Source: Berghia stephanieae (Eukaryota > Mollusca > Gastropoda > Nudibranchia > Aeolidiidae). From it: DNA of 64,000 bases. Positions 13,036-27,399 of the stretch are shown piece after piece. Every line of letters begins with the position of its first letter. The stretch's first letter is position 1. A model generated the notes under the pieces. That model was not told the DNA's origin. It did no database searches and worked only from the letters and a program-made list of their open reading frames with translations. The stretch covers positions 16,827,481-16,891,480 of the forward strand of contig CM067446.1 of NCBI GenBank assembly GCA_034508935.3, in the 5' to 3' direction. The translations under genes and the position numbers were made by a program.

Positions 13036-13385
13036 TTAGGTTTTGACACAGATAAACTTGTCGGAAGCAGATCTGTATGAATGTGAGGCAATGGCCCTTC
13101 TATTCAAAGGACCATTTTGCATTGACCTGGTTGTTGTAGTGCGCTTCCTGCGGCCGATGAGATTGGATGTTTTGTAAAATCTTTTTTGTCGATGTGTGCT
13201 CTTGCATTGAGTTCCTTTTTGACAGCCACAGACTCCATTTGCGCTGTCCCAGATTTCACAGTTATCTCCTTCTTTTCTGGACAATGAAAACAAGGTTATA
13301 GAAAATATGTTGATTAAATAATGTGAAACCTCGGATAACTAAAGCTGAGTGCCTTCATTAAAGAAACGTCCCTCGAACAAGTTAT

Positions 13386-13446
<61 letters not shown>

Positions 13447-16400
13447 GATAGTTTGTGATTTGTTTGGAAGCCAGAAATGTCTTTTTTTCAATGTGAGTGA
13501 TCGTTGACTAATATGTTAATGTTTTTTTTTCTAGAAATGTTTATTTCTATAAGTTACCACAAGAGGTCATTTTTGTGGCAGAAAAACATATATATTTTGC
13601 GTCAGGCGTCGAGAAAATGACTTTTTTAAACCGGGTCATTGAACCTCGGTCATCAAAAAACATACAGAGCTAAATTTGGTATCGTCTAAATAGGGTTTCA
13701 GCTTTATTTCTATACTACTCCAACAATTAAATATGGGCATTAAAGATAGCAAAATACTGTTTTAAACTTTACCGTAGCGAAAAAAAAATGATTTATATAA
13801 TGTTTAAAGCGGTACTGTCTTAATGACAAACATCTTATCTCTATTTATACCGATACGTTTTAATGAGGATTGTTTAATGCCCGAGGTCTAGCATTTTAAG
13901 AAAGCCCACCAAATCCTGGTTTTCAGCTTTGAGTGTGATCGAATTTTTTCTTTGTAGTTTGTCACAGTACACAAATGGCGATGCGAACGAGGTCTCAAAA
14001 TATTGATAAAACAAAATAAAGCTCACGAAACCACTTGGACATTTTTTTAAAGTACCATCATAATTTATTAATATATATATTTATATATTAATATACTTAT
14101 CGACAACGACGAAATTTTGGAACGTTGGGCAGTATATACATAAAAAATCTGTACGCTGATGACAAAAGAGGGACGTGCTTGGATAAAGAAATCTCTACTG
14201 TAAGCATGTGTCCCCATATTATGCGAAATGAAGAAGAAGCTGCTTGCAAAGAGATGAAAAAGGGGAAAGCGGTAGGCCAAGAGAGTTTCTCAATTCTCTG
14301 GAACTAGACATTCTGACAAAAGCCTTTAATGTCATATACGAAAAGGGTGAACTGCCTAATGTTTTAAGACAATCGGTATTCATTACCATCTCCACAAAAC
14401 AATGAACTATTAGGCAGTTCATTAGGCTGTCCTTGAAATTTAGTGACCTCTGGATGACCTTCAAGTGGTCGAATTGAAATTCCAATAGGCCAACTTTTTT
14501 TTCAAGAACATCGATCTCACTAACTTTGAAGAAAAAACAAACTTATACACGAATGTGAAACAAGTCGAGTTTTTGCACTGTTCAGTGACTCTACCATATT
14601 GGGCAATAACTCAATCAAATATTGTGTATTTTGCTTTTAACTTTATTTGTTTGTAACTGACATCCAAACCAGTAGACTTTATTATTTGAGTAGTAGAAGA
14701 TAAAGTGTGATTTGCAAGTTATTTTATAAAGAAGAATATTTTTATTATCAAATCAAGGGGAATAACTCTTACAAACCGAAGGGTATATTTAAAGTGTAAC
14801 TGTAAAAAGTGTACATATAATATTAATAAAGTGTTTATGTTCTTAAAGATGTTATAAAATATCTGTAATTTGCGTGTACATTAATTGTTAAATATAGCTG
14901 ACCTTTAACTTGATTGACTTCTGGATGACCTTCAAGAAGTCGACTTGAAATTCCAACCGGCCAAATTTGTTCCTAAGATATAAATCTTACCAAATTTGAA
15001 GAAAAATAAACTTCCACACGGAAGGTGAAACAACCCGAGTCTTTGCACGATGCAGTGACTCTATTACAATGGGCGATAACTCAATCAAATATTGTTTGAT
15101 TTGCTTGTAGCTTTATACGCTTGTTACTGACATCCAAAAGAGTAAACTTTATTGAGTAGTATAAAACAAGTGCGGCTCACATGCTATTTTAAAAAGAGGA
15201 ATGTTTTTAATCATCTAAAAATCAAATCAAGGACAATAACTCGTACAAATCGAAGGGAATATCAACAAAAGTGTACATATGATTAACAAATAATAAAGCG
15301 TTCATGTTCTTAAAGATGTTATAAAATATCGATAATTTACGATAATTTAATCGAATTGGAATTCCAATCCGACCAAATGTTTTTCAAAGATATCTATCCT
15401 ACCAACTGTAAAGAGAAATAATTTTTTACTCGAATGTGAAACAACTCACGTTTTTTCACTTGGCGGTTCTCTACTATTTCAATTGATAACTCGGGTCATT
15501 AATTGAGTATGTTTTATTGATGGAACAGCCTGAATAAACCCCTATTTTTTCGGTTTTCATCAACCTGTAATATTTTTTGTTATAAAATATCGATAATTTA
15601 CGATAATTTAATCGAATTGGAATTCCAATCGACCAAATGTTTTTCAAAAATATCAATCTGACCAACTGTAAAGAGAAATAAACTTTTACTCGAATGTGAA
15701 ACAACTCACGTTTTTTCACTTGGCGGTGATTCTACATTTCAATTAATAACTCGGGTCATTAATTGAGTATGTTTTATTGATGGAACAGCCTGAATAAACC
15801 CATATTTTTTCGGTTTTCATTAACCTGTAATATTTTTTGGATGACTTTCCAGTCTTGGTTTTATCAATTTATCTACATATTTTATTTCATATTTGGTTTG
15901 TTTCTTGATGTCTAGTTATTGCTAAACAAAAGACAAGTGACGAATTTAGGCACACTTTACACTCTTGGCGGCCATGTTGTTGCAGTGACAAAGTGATTGT
16001 TTGGCCTAGTTATAACTATTGTTTATTTTTACTGTCAAGGATGTGATGTTTTTACTGGTAGTTTATAAATAGTCAAAAGACACACGTGGATTCATCCCAA
16101 TGTGTTAGAAAATTTTTTAAAAACATTGCCATTGTGTATTAGTTAGTTATACTTTGGGGACTGGAAAAAAATACTTCAAAGTTCCACTTCGTTTTCTAAT
16201 TTATTCCATTTTTTTTCTAATGCTTTCATGATAGACTAGGTATAAGAACAATAAGAGTTACTGGTGGCGAATGAAGAAGTATAGTGCAAAAGGTAAATAA
16301 TCTTTCTTTGTGCCTATAAAACTGGATCAAAATGGATAATTGAGTGTATTTGTTGTTCTTGTTTTGTTTTGTTTGTTTTTTAAAACCAGGGAGAGATGTA

Positions 16401-17273
16401 GATTTAAGACGAGAAAAGAAGCAAATAAAGCGAATAATGTTTTTGGTTTTGGTGAGATTTGCGATAACTCAAGTTGTACAATACCCGCCTCTCAAGCAAA
16501 GGGAGTTAATAAAAATTAATTGGTAGGTCTTTAGGGTGTGACGGAAAGTGCTTTTTCTCAGACTACCACCATCCTATTTAAAGGGAAGCAAACAATTTTA
16601 CTGTCCATTTAGTAACTCAGAAATCAGGACACAGTCACGTGACATAGACCATAAGGCGCTAAAAGAATTTTGAGTGTTAGGGGGTTGAGGCCGCTAAAAG
16701 ACACAACTGCTGAGCACAAGCGCATGATCCCGAAAACAGGAAAGCACTCTAATGCCATTTAAAAACATACAGAGAGGTGATTTACAATGGAATAATCATC
16801 CTCCATAAAAAGAATAACACATTTTACTAACAAATGAGTAGGAAAGTGCCAGAAGACAACAGAGAATAAAAACTTAGCGGCGGCGATGGGGGCTCGAACC
16901 CGCGACCCTATCAGTTAAGGATCCCAGAAAGATTATATTGGATCAACGGTGTTGTTAAATACACCTCATTACCATTTTTGTTTTTCAAATAATAATAATA
17001 ATGATACCAATATATTAATAAAAATAATGATTTACCTGTATGGTTCACAGATTCCGTCCTCTACGAACCGGGGCATAAGGATATTTGCTAAGTTCCTTTT
17101 TCTGAGGATCTGAGGACCATTTTGTATCTGGCAACACTGCCCTTCGTCACATTCGGAGTCCGTTGTACATTCTTTGCCACCAGAGACCTGGGTAAGTTTT
17201 GGGAATGGAGTTGGGGGGGGGGGGGGGTTAGAACATTGATCACTATATTTATATTACAGACTGCGACAATAAC

Positions 17274-17353
<80 letters not shown>

Positions 17354-18650
17354 ATTTTTCTTTTGACTGAAAATGCCAATAACCTCTGAACTTTTTGACG
17401 GATTCAATAACTACGAATAAAAATCTTGAAACAATTCTAACACACGTGTATGGAATTAGAAGAGTAGTTATATTTTGAATTTAAGAAATAACATTGATTT
17501 TTACAGCTCCTTTATTCTACAGAGATTGAGTGTTCTTTCTGTTTTTCCATTCACTCCATAGTCGCATCAATCATTTTTTTCATTATTGTCGTCAACTTAA
17601 AAAACTGTGGAGACCACCCATGTTTGTACTCTTCTAATTACATATAAGATTGTTAAAAGTATTGCAAGGGGAATCTATTGAAGAAAGATAAAATTAGTAG
17701 TGTCGCAAAATAAAATTAGATGTGCTTGATTTTCTCGCTAAACTAAATCCTGTTTATTTACAATAACTTTAATATTGCATCAGTTTAAAAGGGGAGAAAT
17801 ATAGTTCTTCATGGGGGTTTATTTCAGTTAATGTGAAGAAAAATTAAATGGAAAATTAAGAAAAAATCATCAACAATAAAAATAAAAAAACCAAAAAAAA
17901 AACAAAGGTGTTAAGTGGTTTTACTCTGACCACCACAATTCTGACTAGAACAATGACATTTTTGATGAGAAGACTTCAATGTCGCCTTATTCTTAAACGT
18001 GGCAGCTTTTGTCTTAAACAGTGTATTGTCCGCGTTACGAGCGCCCAAGTTGGTAGTTGAGGTCTCAAACATTTTTTTTAAAACCCTCAACGGTCACATT
18101 AAAATAGAGAAATGGATGAAATGGAGTCAATGGCTGCGATTATCGAGGACAACACAAATCACGAATTACAGGCCAAACTTTACAGAACTACGGATGGCAT
18201 TGCATGGCAATGGCATTACCGTGAAATTTCAAAAGTATATCAATTTTCCTCTCACTTCAGTCATACAAACATGTTCAAAATAAAATCTCAAACATTAGCA
18301 TGATTTTTCTTTTACAGAGAGGACGCACAGAATATTTTGTCGTCAATCTGTTTTTTTAAAAGTAATTTATTTATGTTTTTATTGGGAGTTTTTTTGTTGT
18401 TGTTGTTGACCAAGGAAAGGTATTGAGCCCGAAACAACAGTGTTTTGTACTTTCTTTTTTTTTGAAGCTGTTATATTCAATTTTATGTATTATTATTACT
18501 TTTTACAGTCCGCAGCTTAGTATCCCTTTAAAAAATAACAATAGGTTTTGAAAAATAGACATCGACAGTTTTCTTTTTTCTCTCTCGCGATCTATATCGC
18601 CATATTTATGATACTGATGATAATGATGATCGAAGATGATGCTGATGATG

Positions 18651-18682
<32 letters not shown>

Positions 18683-18841
18683 GATGACGATGATGATGAT
18701 GATGGTTGTGTTGGTGGTGACGACGACGGCGTCGACGGTGAAGGACAAGAGGTTGCAGAACATAGATAAAGACAGGGAAATAAGGGAAGAATAATGTTGA
18801 GAAAGAATAGGATAAGAAAAGAAAAGATGGCTATGTTAATA

Positions 18842-18906
<65 letters not shown>

Positions 18907-18995
18907 AATAATAATAATAATAAAAACAAAAAGAAAAATATATGACTTACCATTGTAACAAAGAAGGTGAGAAAACAAACATATGCATACTTCAT
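13036..18995 (-). CDS. Secreted prokineticin/astakine-like ten-cysteine protein, gene 2 (3 exons)
   Basis: Coding exons on the minus strand are 18995-18951, 17187-17036 and 13276-13036, giving 145 residues. Exon 1 encodes a signal core (MKYAYVCFLTFFVTM) and ends at donor GTAAGT. Exon 2 follows 'cttacccag' and reads VSGGKECTTDSEC..., ending ICEPY plus two bases at donor GTAAAT. Exon 3 follows 'ttgtccag'. Intron phases (0, 2) and positions are the same as in gene 1. Ten cysteines keep the spacing C-X5-C-X4-CC, C-X9-C, C-X-C-X5-C and a last C three residues from the end (FICVKT). Between cysteines 9 and 10 this copy carries a longer, basic insert with QKR and GRRKRT motifs. The RRKR matches a furin-type R-X-K/R-R consensus, so the product could be processed there (inference). 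Secreted cytokine-like function is inferred from the family. Confidence 0.83.
13386..13442. repeat. (AT)n microsatellite in intron 2 of gene 2
   Basis: An AT tract with one phase slip. Confidence 0.95.
14115..14400 (+). mobile_element. RTE-type LINE reverse-transcriptase fragment
   Basis: The translation 'YIKNLYADDKRG...' through 'IMRNEEEAACKEMKKGKAVG' and, after a shift, 'LDILTKAFNVIYEKGELPNV' then 'LRQSVFITI' parallels the RT entry region of the intact RTE element in this window. The parallel segments there are the YIEELFFDNRG stretch, the MKNGKAAGPD motif and the LLNQVYDTGKMP..MKRSIFIALPKK stretch. It is short, frameshifted and dead. Confidence 0.7.
14440..15345 (+). repeat. Two diverged direct repeats of about 450 bp
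   Basis: The block starting 'gacttctggatgaccttcaa' (about 14925) repeats the block starting at about 14447. Both contain matching 'gtgaaacaa.tcgagt.tttgcac', 'gacatccaaa..agta.actttatt' and 'gttcttaaagatgttataaaatat' segments. Similarity is roughly 80% by eye. Confidence 0.75.
15318..15838 (+). repeat. Tandem duplication, period 261 bp
   Basis: Two adjacent units, 15318-15578 and 15579-15838, both start 'gttataaaatatcgataatt' and end 'aacctgtaatattttttg'. They differ at only a handful of positions. The related segment at 46500-46560 has a single unit, so the duplication happened within this copy of R1. Confidence 0.9.
16931..17035. other. Short intronic spacer before exon 2 of gene 2
   Basis: An AT-rich spacer with a small AAT tract at 16988-17001. 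It holds nothing else. Confidence 0.5.
17210..17354. repeat. G run and (GA)n microsatellite
   Basis: A poly-G tract (about 17212-17227) lies just beyond the acceptor of exon 2 of gene 2. A GA tract of about 75 bases (17279-17354) follows. Confidence 0.95.
17355..18600. other. Intron 1 of gene 2, no other feature seen
   Basis: AT-rich sequence. Short frames near 17999-18303 show no family resemblance. Confidence 0.5.
18605..18923. repeat. Two (GAT)n arrays in intron 1 of gene 2
   Basis: An interrupted array (about 18605-18702) and a purer one (about 18838-18923). The second stops 28 bases short of the exon 1 donor of gene 2. Confidence 0.9.
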
Positions 18996-19385
18996 GATTA
19001 ACACCAGTCAAACAGGGTTTCCAAACCGTTTAAATAATGATATGAGATTTTTTTTAATATTGGGTTTGATTTTAAATAAAATTGTTGTGCCCGTTGTAAG
19101 CACACACAAAAAATAGTCACGCTTCACTATTGATAAGGAAGCTAGGTCAAACGAAGAAATGTAATTATAAAATAATTGCGAGTGTGTGTTTTTTGTTGTT
19201 TTTTTTTTTTTTTGAAATCTTGATTCAATACCTTGCGCAATGAATACAAAATGTGCTCAAATCGCATTATAAGGGGACCTAAACCAATAGTGAAACTTAA
19301 AATGCTACTATATATTGACAAAATTTGAATAAATAAACTCATGACAAAAGATCCACGGTGAAAATACAAATTGAAAGAAATGCCA

Positions 19386-19705
19386 GCACGAGGAGCTTTC
19401 GGAAGGCCTCCCTTTTGGACAACTTCTGGAAAGCTTCGTACAGCTCTGAGGGCATCCGGATGATTTGAGAATGCTTTAGATGACCTCCGGACGGCTTCCC
19501 TAGGCCGCCGGATGGCAATTATTATTACTAATTGCCTTCCGGAGCCATCCGGAGCAGAACGAGGAGCTTTCGGAAGGCCTCCCTTTTGGACGACTTCTAA
19601 AAAGCTTCGTACGGCTCTGAGGGCCTCCGGATGGCTTGAGAATGCGTTAGATGACCTCCGGACGGCTTCCCTGGGCAAACGGACGGCAATTAGTAGGACC
19701 CACAT
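19386..19705 (+). repeat. CCGGA-rich duplicated element with hairpin centre
   Basis: About 140 bases beginning 'acgaggagctttcggaaggc' occur twice (from about 19387 and 19557) with close to 90% identity. Between them 'ccggatggcaatta' and 'taattgccttccgg' form near-perfect inverted arms around a TTATTA loop. The unit is GC-rich compared with its surroundings and dense in CCGGA/TCCGG. It is probably a mobile or satellite-like unit; the minus-strand frame through it is considered fortuitous. Confidence 0.7.
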
Positions 19706-20034
19706 ACATAGTTGAAATGTATATAACTATTATTCACGGGAAAATCTCTGCTCTTGTTGGTTTTAGAAATGTTTTCACTTAAAAGAAAAAATATCTGTTT
19801 TTAACGGTTTTCTAGTAATCGCACGAGTTTTGCCGTTTAACATAACCTAAAATGACCTCTTTACGAATTGTGTGCCAAATTTCAGACATATTTACTGATA
19901 AAAAGCGTCGTAATGATTTTTTTTAAAATAGCATACACGAATTCGCCGTGTCCCATAATATTTTGTCTTGAATTCGTGCGACTTCGCGACCAAAACGAGG
20001 CCCAAGGATTTCCGTGCGATCGTCATTGCTAAAT

Positions 20035-20037
<3 letters not shown>

Positions 20038-20112
<75 letters not shown>
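20038..20112. repeat. (AC)n-(AT)n compound microsatellite
   Basis: An AC tract followed by an AT tract. Confidence 0.95.
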
Positions 20113-20118
<6 letters not shown>

Positions 20119-20563
20119 CTTCACACATGCACGTACAGACATACAGAAACGTGCATCATTAATTATTTTCGTCTATTTAGATAGCATATGTGGTGGGAAC
20201 TGATCACCATATTTTGCTGGAAAAAAAAAATAAAGATGGTCAAAAAGAAGAGTGACCATATTTCAGTTATTCTACCCATTTCATTGTTTGTTTGTTTGAT
20301 ATATAACACAACGGAAACTATTTCAACACAGATTAGAGGTAGATCCAAGTACAATAAATATCTTTGCAGCCGTGTAAAACCCTTAGAAGCCTACACTGAC
20401 ACCGTTACAAAATCTCCACCAAAAGGGACACACTCAAATAAGTTATCTTTATCACAACAACCAAACAAAAAAAATCACATTTATTATATAACTGATATTA
20501 CATTATAGATTGGTGATGTACAAGAACATATTTCATCTTTCACAAAAATATAAACCCACCTGA

Positions 20564-20720
20564 CTGTATTCCTCACAGATACAGGCCCCAGGTAGGACCC
20601 AGGCTAAACCAATGAGGACCATTTCAGATCAAGGACATATGCCTTAGAGGGATAGCAGAGATAGCAAGGACGTTCGCCAATGAAGAATACGTCGTCAAAG
20701 GGGGTACAATGTTGCCCCGC
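20564..20720 (-). pseudogene. Decayed fourth prokineticin/astakine-like exon 2
   Basis: On the minus strand an 'ag' acceptor (20722-20721) is followed by AGQHCTPFDD, aligning with the exon 2 starts of the three intact genes (YAGKVCT, SGGKECT, YSGRECT). A GERPCYLC stretch then sits where the others have GECCQI or GQCCQI. The segment ends, in another frame, with ACICEEY and 'AG', where the others read G-T/I-C-E-P-Y plus two bases before the donor. The length (157) is close to the intact exons (152-155). An in-frame TAG, a one-base shift and the lack of GT at the expected donor suggest a relic. An alternative reading is a new signal-peptide exon starting MVLIGLAWVLPGAC and ending at CAG|GTGGGT. 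No matching exons 1 or 3 were found nearby. Confidence 0.45.
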
Positions 20721-20864
20721 CTTACGGGGAAATATAATAAGACTTACGGGGAAGGAACATCGTAATTTATTCGAGTAAAAATAGAAACTTTGAATAAAAG
20801 CAATGTAATAAATTTTCCGAGATAAAATCGAAAAAAGATGTTTATTCAAAAAAGAGGGGTACAA

Positions 20865-21389
20865 TACAGGCTAACACTAACACCAATCGTTATTTCATGA
20901 CATGTGACAAGCATACTAAATATATGACCCGCAGCTTCAAGGCGATATTATATCGGGACGGTTTAGATAATGACAATTGAATCTATACTCAAAGAGATAA
21001 GACTTCTGCCAACATTTCTTTGTGTCATTTAGAATATATCGGGTGAAAAAACAAATAAAAAAATAAATTTAGAGCATGCAGCCTTCACACCATAAATTAT
21101 ATAAATGATACATGTCTGAAATTTTAGAACAATCGAACCTACTTATTGAATTTTATGTCTAGTACACACATTTTCAAGAGAATATGGTAGGAAATTTGAA
21201 TTCGATGATAGTTTTGATAAACGCATTGCATATTAACAAAATCGAATATCTATATCGGATGACGTAACTTTCAAATTTTGATGTCATCTGTCGACACCTC
21301 CCCAATTTTGTATAATGACTGTGCGTTGCCTTTTCCCACTTTGATCTAGTTGAGTTTCTAATGTATTAAATAGCGCTTCGATCCCACGC
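20865..21389. other. AT-rich intergenic DNA
   Basis: No gene or repeat was recognised. Confidence 0.5.
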
Positions 21390-21439
21390 ATTTTGAATCG
21401 GCTCTTTATCATTATCATAAGTTCCATCACTGCTACAGC

Positions 21440-23085
21440 CTTTACTAACACCACCACCACCACATCAACATCATCATTATTATTATCATCATCATCATCA
21501 TCATCACCACCACCACCACCACATCATCATCGTCAACAACACCACGACTGCAACTCCTCCACAACATCATTATCCCACTCACCACCTCATCATCACCATC
21601 ATCATCATCGTCATTCCACCACCACCACATCATCATCATCGTCACCTACAACACTACTGCAACTCATCCATCATATCATTGCAAATACCACAACATCATC
21701 ATCATCACCACCACAACTACAATCACATCATCATCATCATCATCATCATCATCACACTACTACCACTAATACAGCTTCTCCACAATATCATCACCACTTA
21801 CACCACCACCACAAATGCAACCATCGTACCATCCTTATCATCATCATCATTCATCATCATCATCTATCATCATCATCATCATAATATCACCATCGTCATC
21901 ATCGCCATTACTATTGCCACCACCAACACATCATTATCATAAATTCCATCACTGCTCCATCCTTCACTACCACTACATCATCATCATCACCGCAACAAAT
22001 ATTGCAACTTCTCCACCACATCATTATCGCACTCACCACTACTGAAATCACCCCACCACTAAAACTTCTCCTCCACATCGTCCTAACCATCACTAATCCC
22101 AATACTACCACTTCCCCACCACATCAGCACCACTATCACCACTATAGCAACCATCATATTGTCATCATCATCATCACTACCACCACTACTACAACCGCCA
22201 CCAGATCATCATAATCATCACTACCAACACGATTGCAACAACCACCACCACACCATCGTCATGATCATCATCATCATCATCATCTCCAATACTACATCCA
22301 ACACCACCACATAATCGTCATCACTGCCACCACTACTGCAACCACCATCACCACCACACCATCATCATTATCACCATCACCATCGCATCGTTATCATAAG
22401 TTCAATCACTGTTACAACTTTACTATTACCACGTCAACATCGTCATCACCACCGCTACTGCAATTCCCTCACCATATCATTATCGCACTCACCAGTACTG
22501 AAATCACAACCACATCATCCTTGTCACCACTACTACTACAACTTCACCATATCGTCACCTCTACCACTACTACTGCAGTCATTATATTGTCATCATCATC
22601 ACTACCACCACCACCAATAATCGCCATCTTCACTAGCCATACGATTGCAACCACCACAAGATCATTATCATCATTACCACCACTACCACGACCACATCAT
22701 CATCATCACTAACACCACTACTACAACTTCAACACATCGTCACCACTACCACCACTACTGCAACCATCATGTGTCACCATCATTACTACCACCACTACTA
22801 CAACCACCTCTTTCACCATAATTATCATCCTCATCACCATCACTACTACAACCACCTCCACCACATCATCATCATTATCATCACCATCAGCACTACAACC
22901 ACCACCACCACATCACCAATATCACTACTACCGCCACCACCACATCACCATCATCACTACCACCACTACTGCAACCACTACCACACCATCATCATCAACC
23001 TCATCATCATCATCATCATCATCATCATCACCACCGCCACCACTACCACCACTATTGTAACCACCGCGACCACCACCACCGTATC
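21440..23085. repeat. 1.6 kb interrupted (CAT/CAC/CAA)n array
   Basis: Almost the entire stretch is built of CAN, ACC, ATC and related triplets in degenerate order, giving His-, Thr- or Ser-rich open frames in all plus-strand phases. Imperfect higher-order units recur ('caccac(t)ac(t)gcaac(c)', 'cacatcatcatcatc'). It is non-coding simple sequence. Confidence 0.92.
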
Positions 23086-23332
23086 ATTTTTTCTGCTGAA
23101 TTGTGGGATTCCTGGATGGAATCCATTGCATTCAAGTCAGGACTCATTGAGGGCAATTAATCTTTAGAAATAAACCGAATGTGATTTCTTCTTCGTATTG
23201 ATTATCATGTAACATTGATAGAAGGAAAAACACTTATTCCACACTTTATCCCGATCAATTTCGTTTTATTAAGATGAAGAGTAAAGTGTTGTATTTCTGA
23301 TTATTTCAGTTTTCAATTCACTTATCGTCATC

Positions 23333-23440
23333 TGGTTCCTCAAACATGATACCAGATTGAGGCGGTGAGTCACATGTTATCTCACCATATTTAGGTGAAA
23401 GACGTTCATTTCCACTGTTGTCGATATCGAAAGGAAAAAT
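23333..23440 (-). CDS. Possible C-terminal exon of an unrecognised gene
   Basis: On the minus strand a possible acceptor ('cgacaacag', about 23430) is followed by an open stretch ending ITCDSPPQSG then IMFEEPDDDK and a TGA near 23333. The acidic, low-redundancy C-terminus looks more like protein than the surrounding DNA, but no partner exon, family match or conservation could be established. It could be chance. Confidence 0.2.
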
Positions 23441-23474
23441 ATAATACAGGCGTTATGCCGTCATATATATAAGT

Positions 23475-23565
23475 ATAAGTGTTTGCTGTTAGCTTGAGAC
23501 CCTTGTAAAGACCGTTGAGCATATTTTTATTAGTGAAAAATGCTTTAAATGACAGATTAAAGGTC
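23475..23565 (+). mobile_element. tRNA-SINE tail fragment
   Basis: The stretch 'gtgtttgctgttagcttgag.cccttgtaaag...gagcatattt' resembles the tail of the SINE at 25441-25735. It is short and diverged. Confidence 0.45.
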
Positions 23566-23906
23566 AATTTTATTATTCCAGAACACGCATACTTTATTAA
23601 TCTCTTATCTCACAACAAGTTACTGAGAAAATTGGGGCCAGCACAGGTGCAAGATAAAAATAACTGGAAATGATGTTAAAGATTCAGTGAAAGGTAAAAT
23701 AGAAAGAAATATATGCAAAAAAAAGTATTCCAAAAATTCAGCCTTCCTTTTATGTTGATCAAACTTCAGACCTCCTTGACTATCAATCAAGTGCTTCAAT
23801 TATACGCAAAGGTTAGTTAACGCAAGGGTGTTGTAGTAGAATATCTTGCCGGTAATAAGGACTCAGGTTTGATCTCCAAACGAGGGAGGCTCGTGTTTTT
23901 AGACTG

Positions 23907-23908
<2 letters not shown>

Positions 23909-23993
<85 letters not shown>

Positions 23994-24012
23994 CGCTCGC
24001 TCTTCATTATTA

Positions 24013-24073
<61 letters not shown>

Positions 24074-24079
24074 TATATG
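23909..24079. repeat. (CT)n then (AT)n microsatellites
   Basis: A pure CT tract of about 80 bases followed, after a short spacer, by an AT tract of about 65 bases. They lie just downstream of the stop codon of gene 3. Confidence 0.95.
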
Positions 24080-24129
24080 TACTGTATCAATCATACATTT
24101 TCCGCCTTTTAACCTTCAATTCATTGCAT

Positions 24130-27333
<3,204 letters not shown>

Positions 27334-27399
27334 GTTCAACAAGACAAACAGATTGTGATCGTCCGAATCTTCAGACTCAAATTTCACTTTCTATAATAA

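Larger units (their letters stand above)
13540..16930 (-). repeat. Copy 1 of a large unclassified interspersed repeat (R1), in intron 2 of gene 2
   Basis: Long blocks match, in reverse complement, sequence flanking the LINE in the LITAF gene. 13540-14000 matches 46650-47150, 15470-16260 matches 45988-46560, and 16170-16930 matches about 41800-42879 (parts also match 51000-51610). The order of blocks is the same, so this is one mobile or duplicated unit of at least 2.5 kb. It has no long reading frame of its own. It contains an RTE fragment (14115-14400) and internal tandem duplications. It ends near 16930 in a tRNA-like stretch with a box-B-like 'gggttcgagcccc' on the minus strand. Confidence 0.7.

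Noticed and set aside
19142-19705. 187-codon minus-strand gene
   Set aside because: The frame depends on a duplicated GC-rich repeat and continues into AT-rich sequence with no domain; kept only as a repeat with a note.
21393-23167. Several His/Thr/Ser-rich frames up to 163 codons
   Set aside because: All arise from degenerate CAN triplets that stay open in every plus-strand phase.
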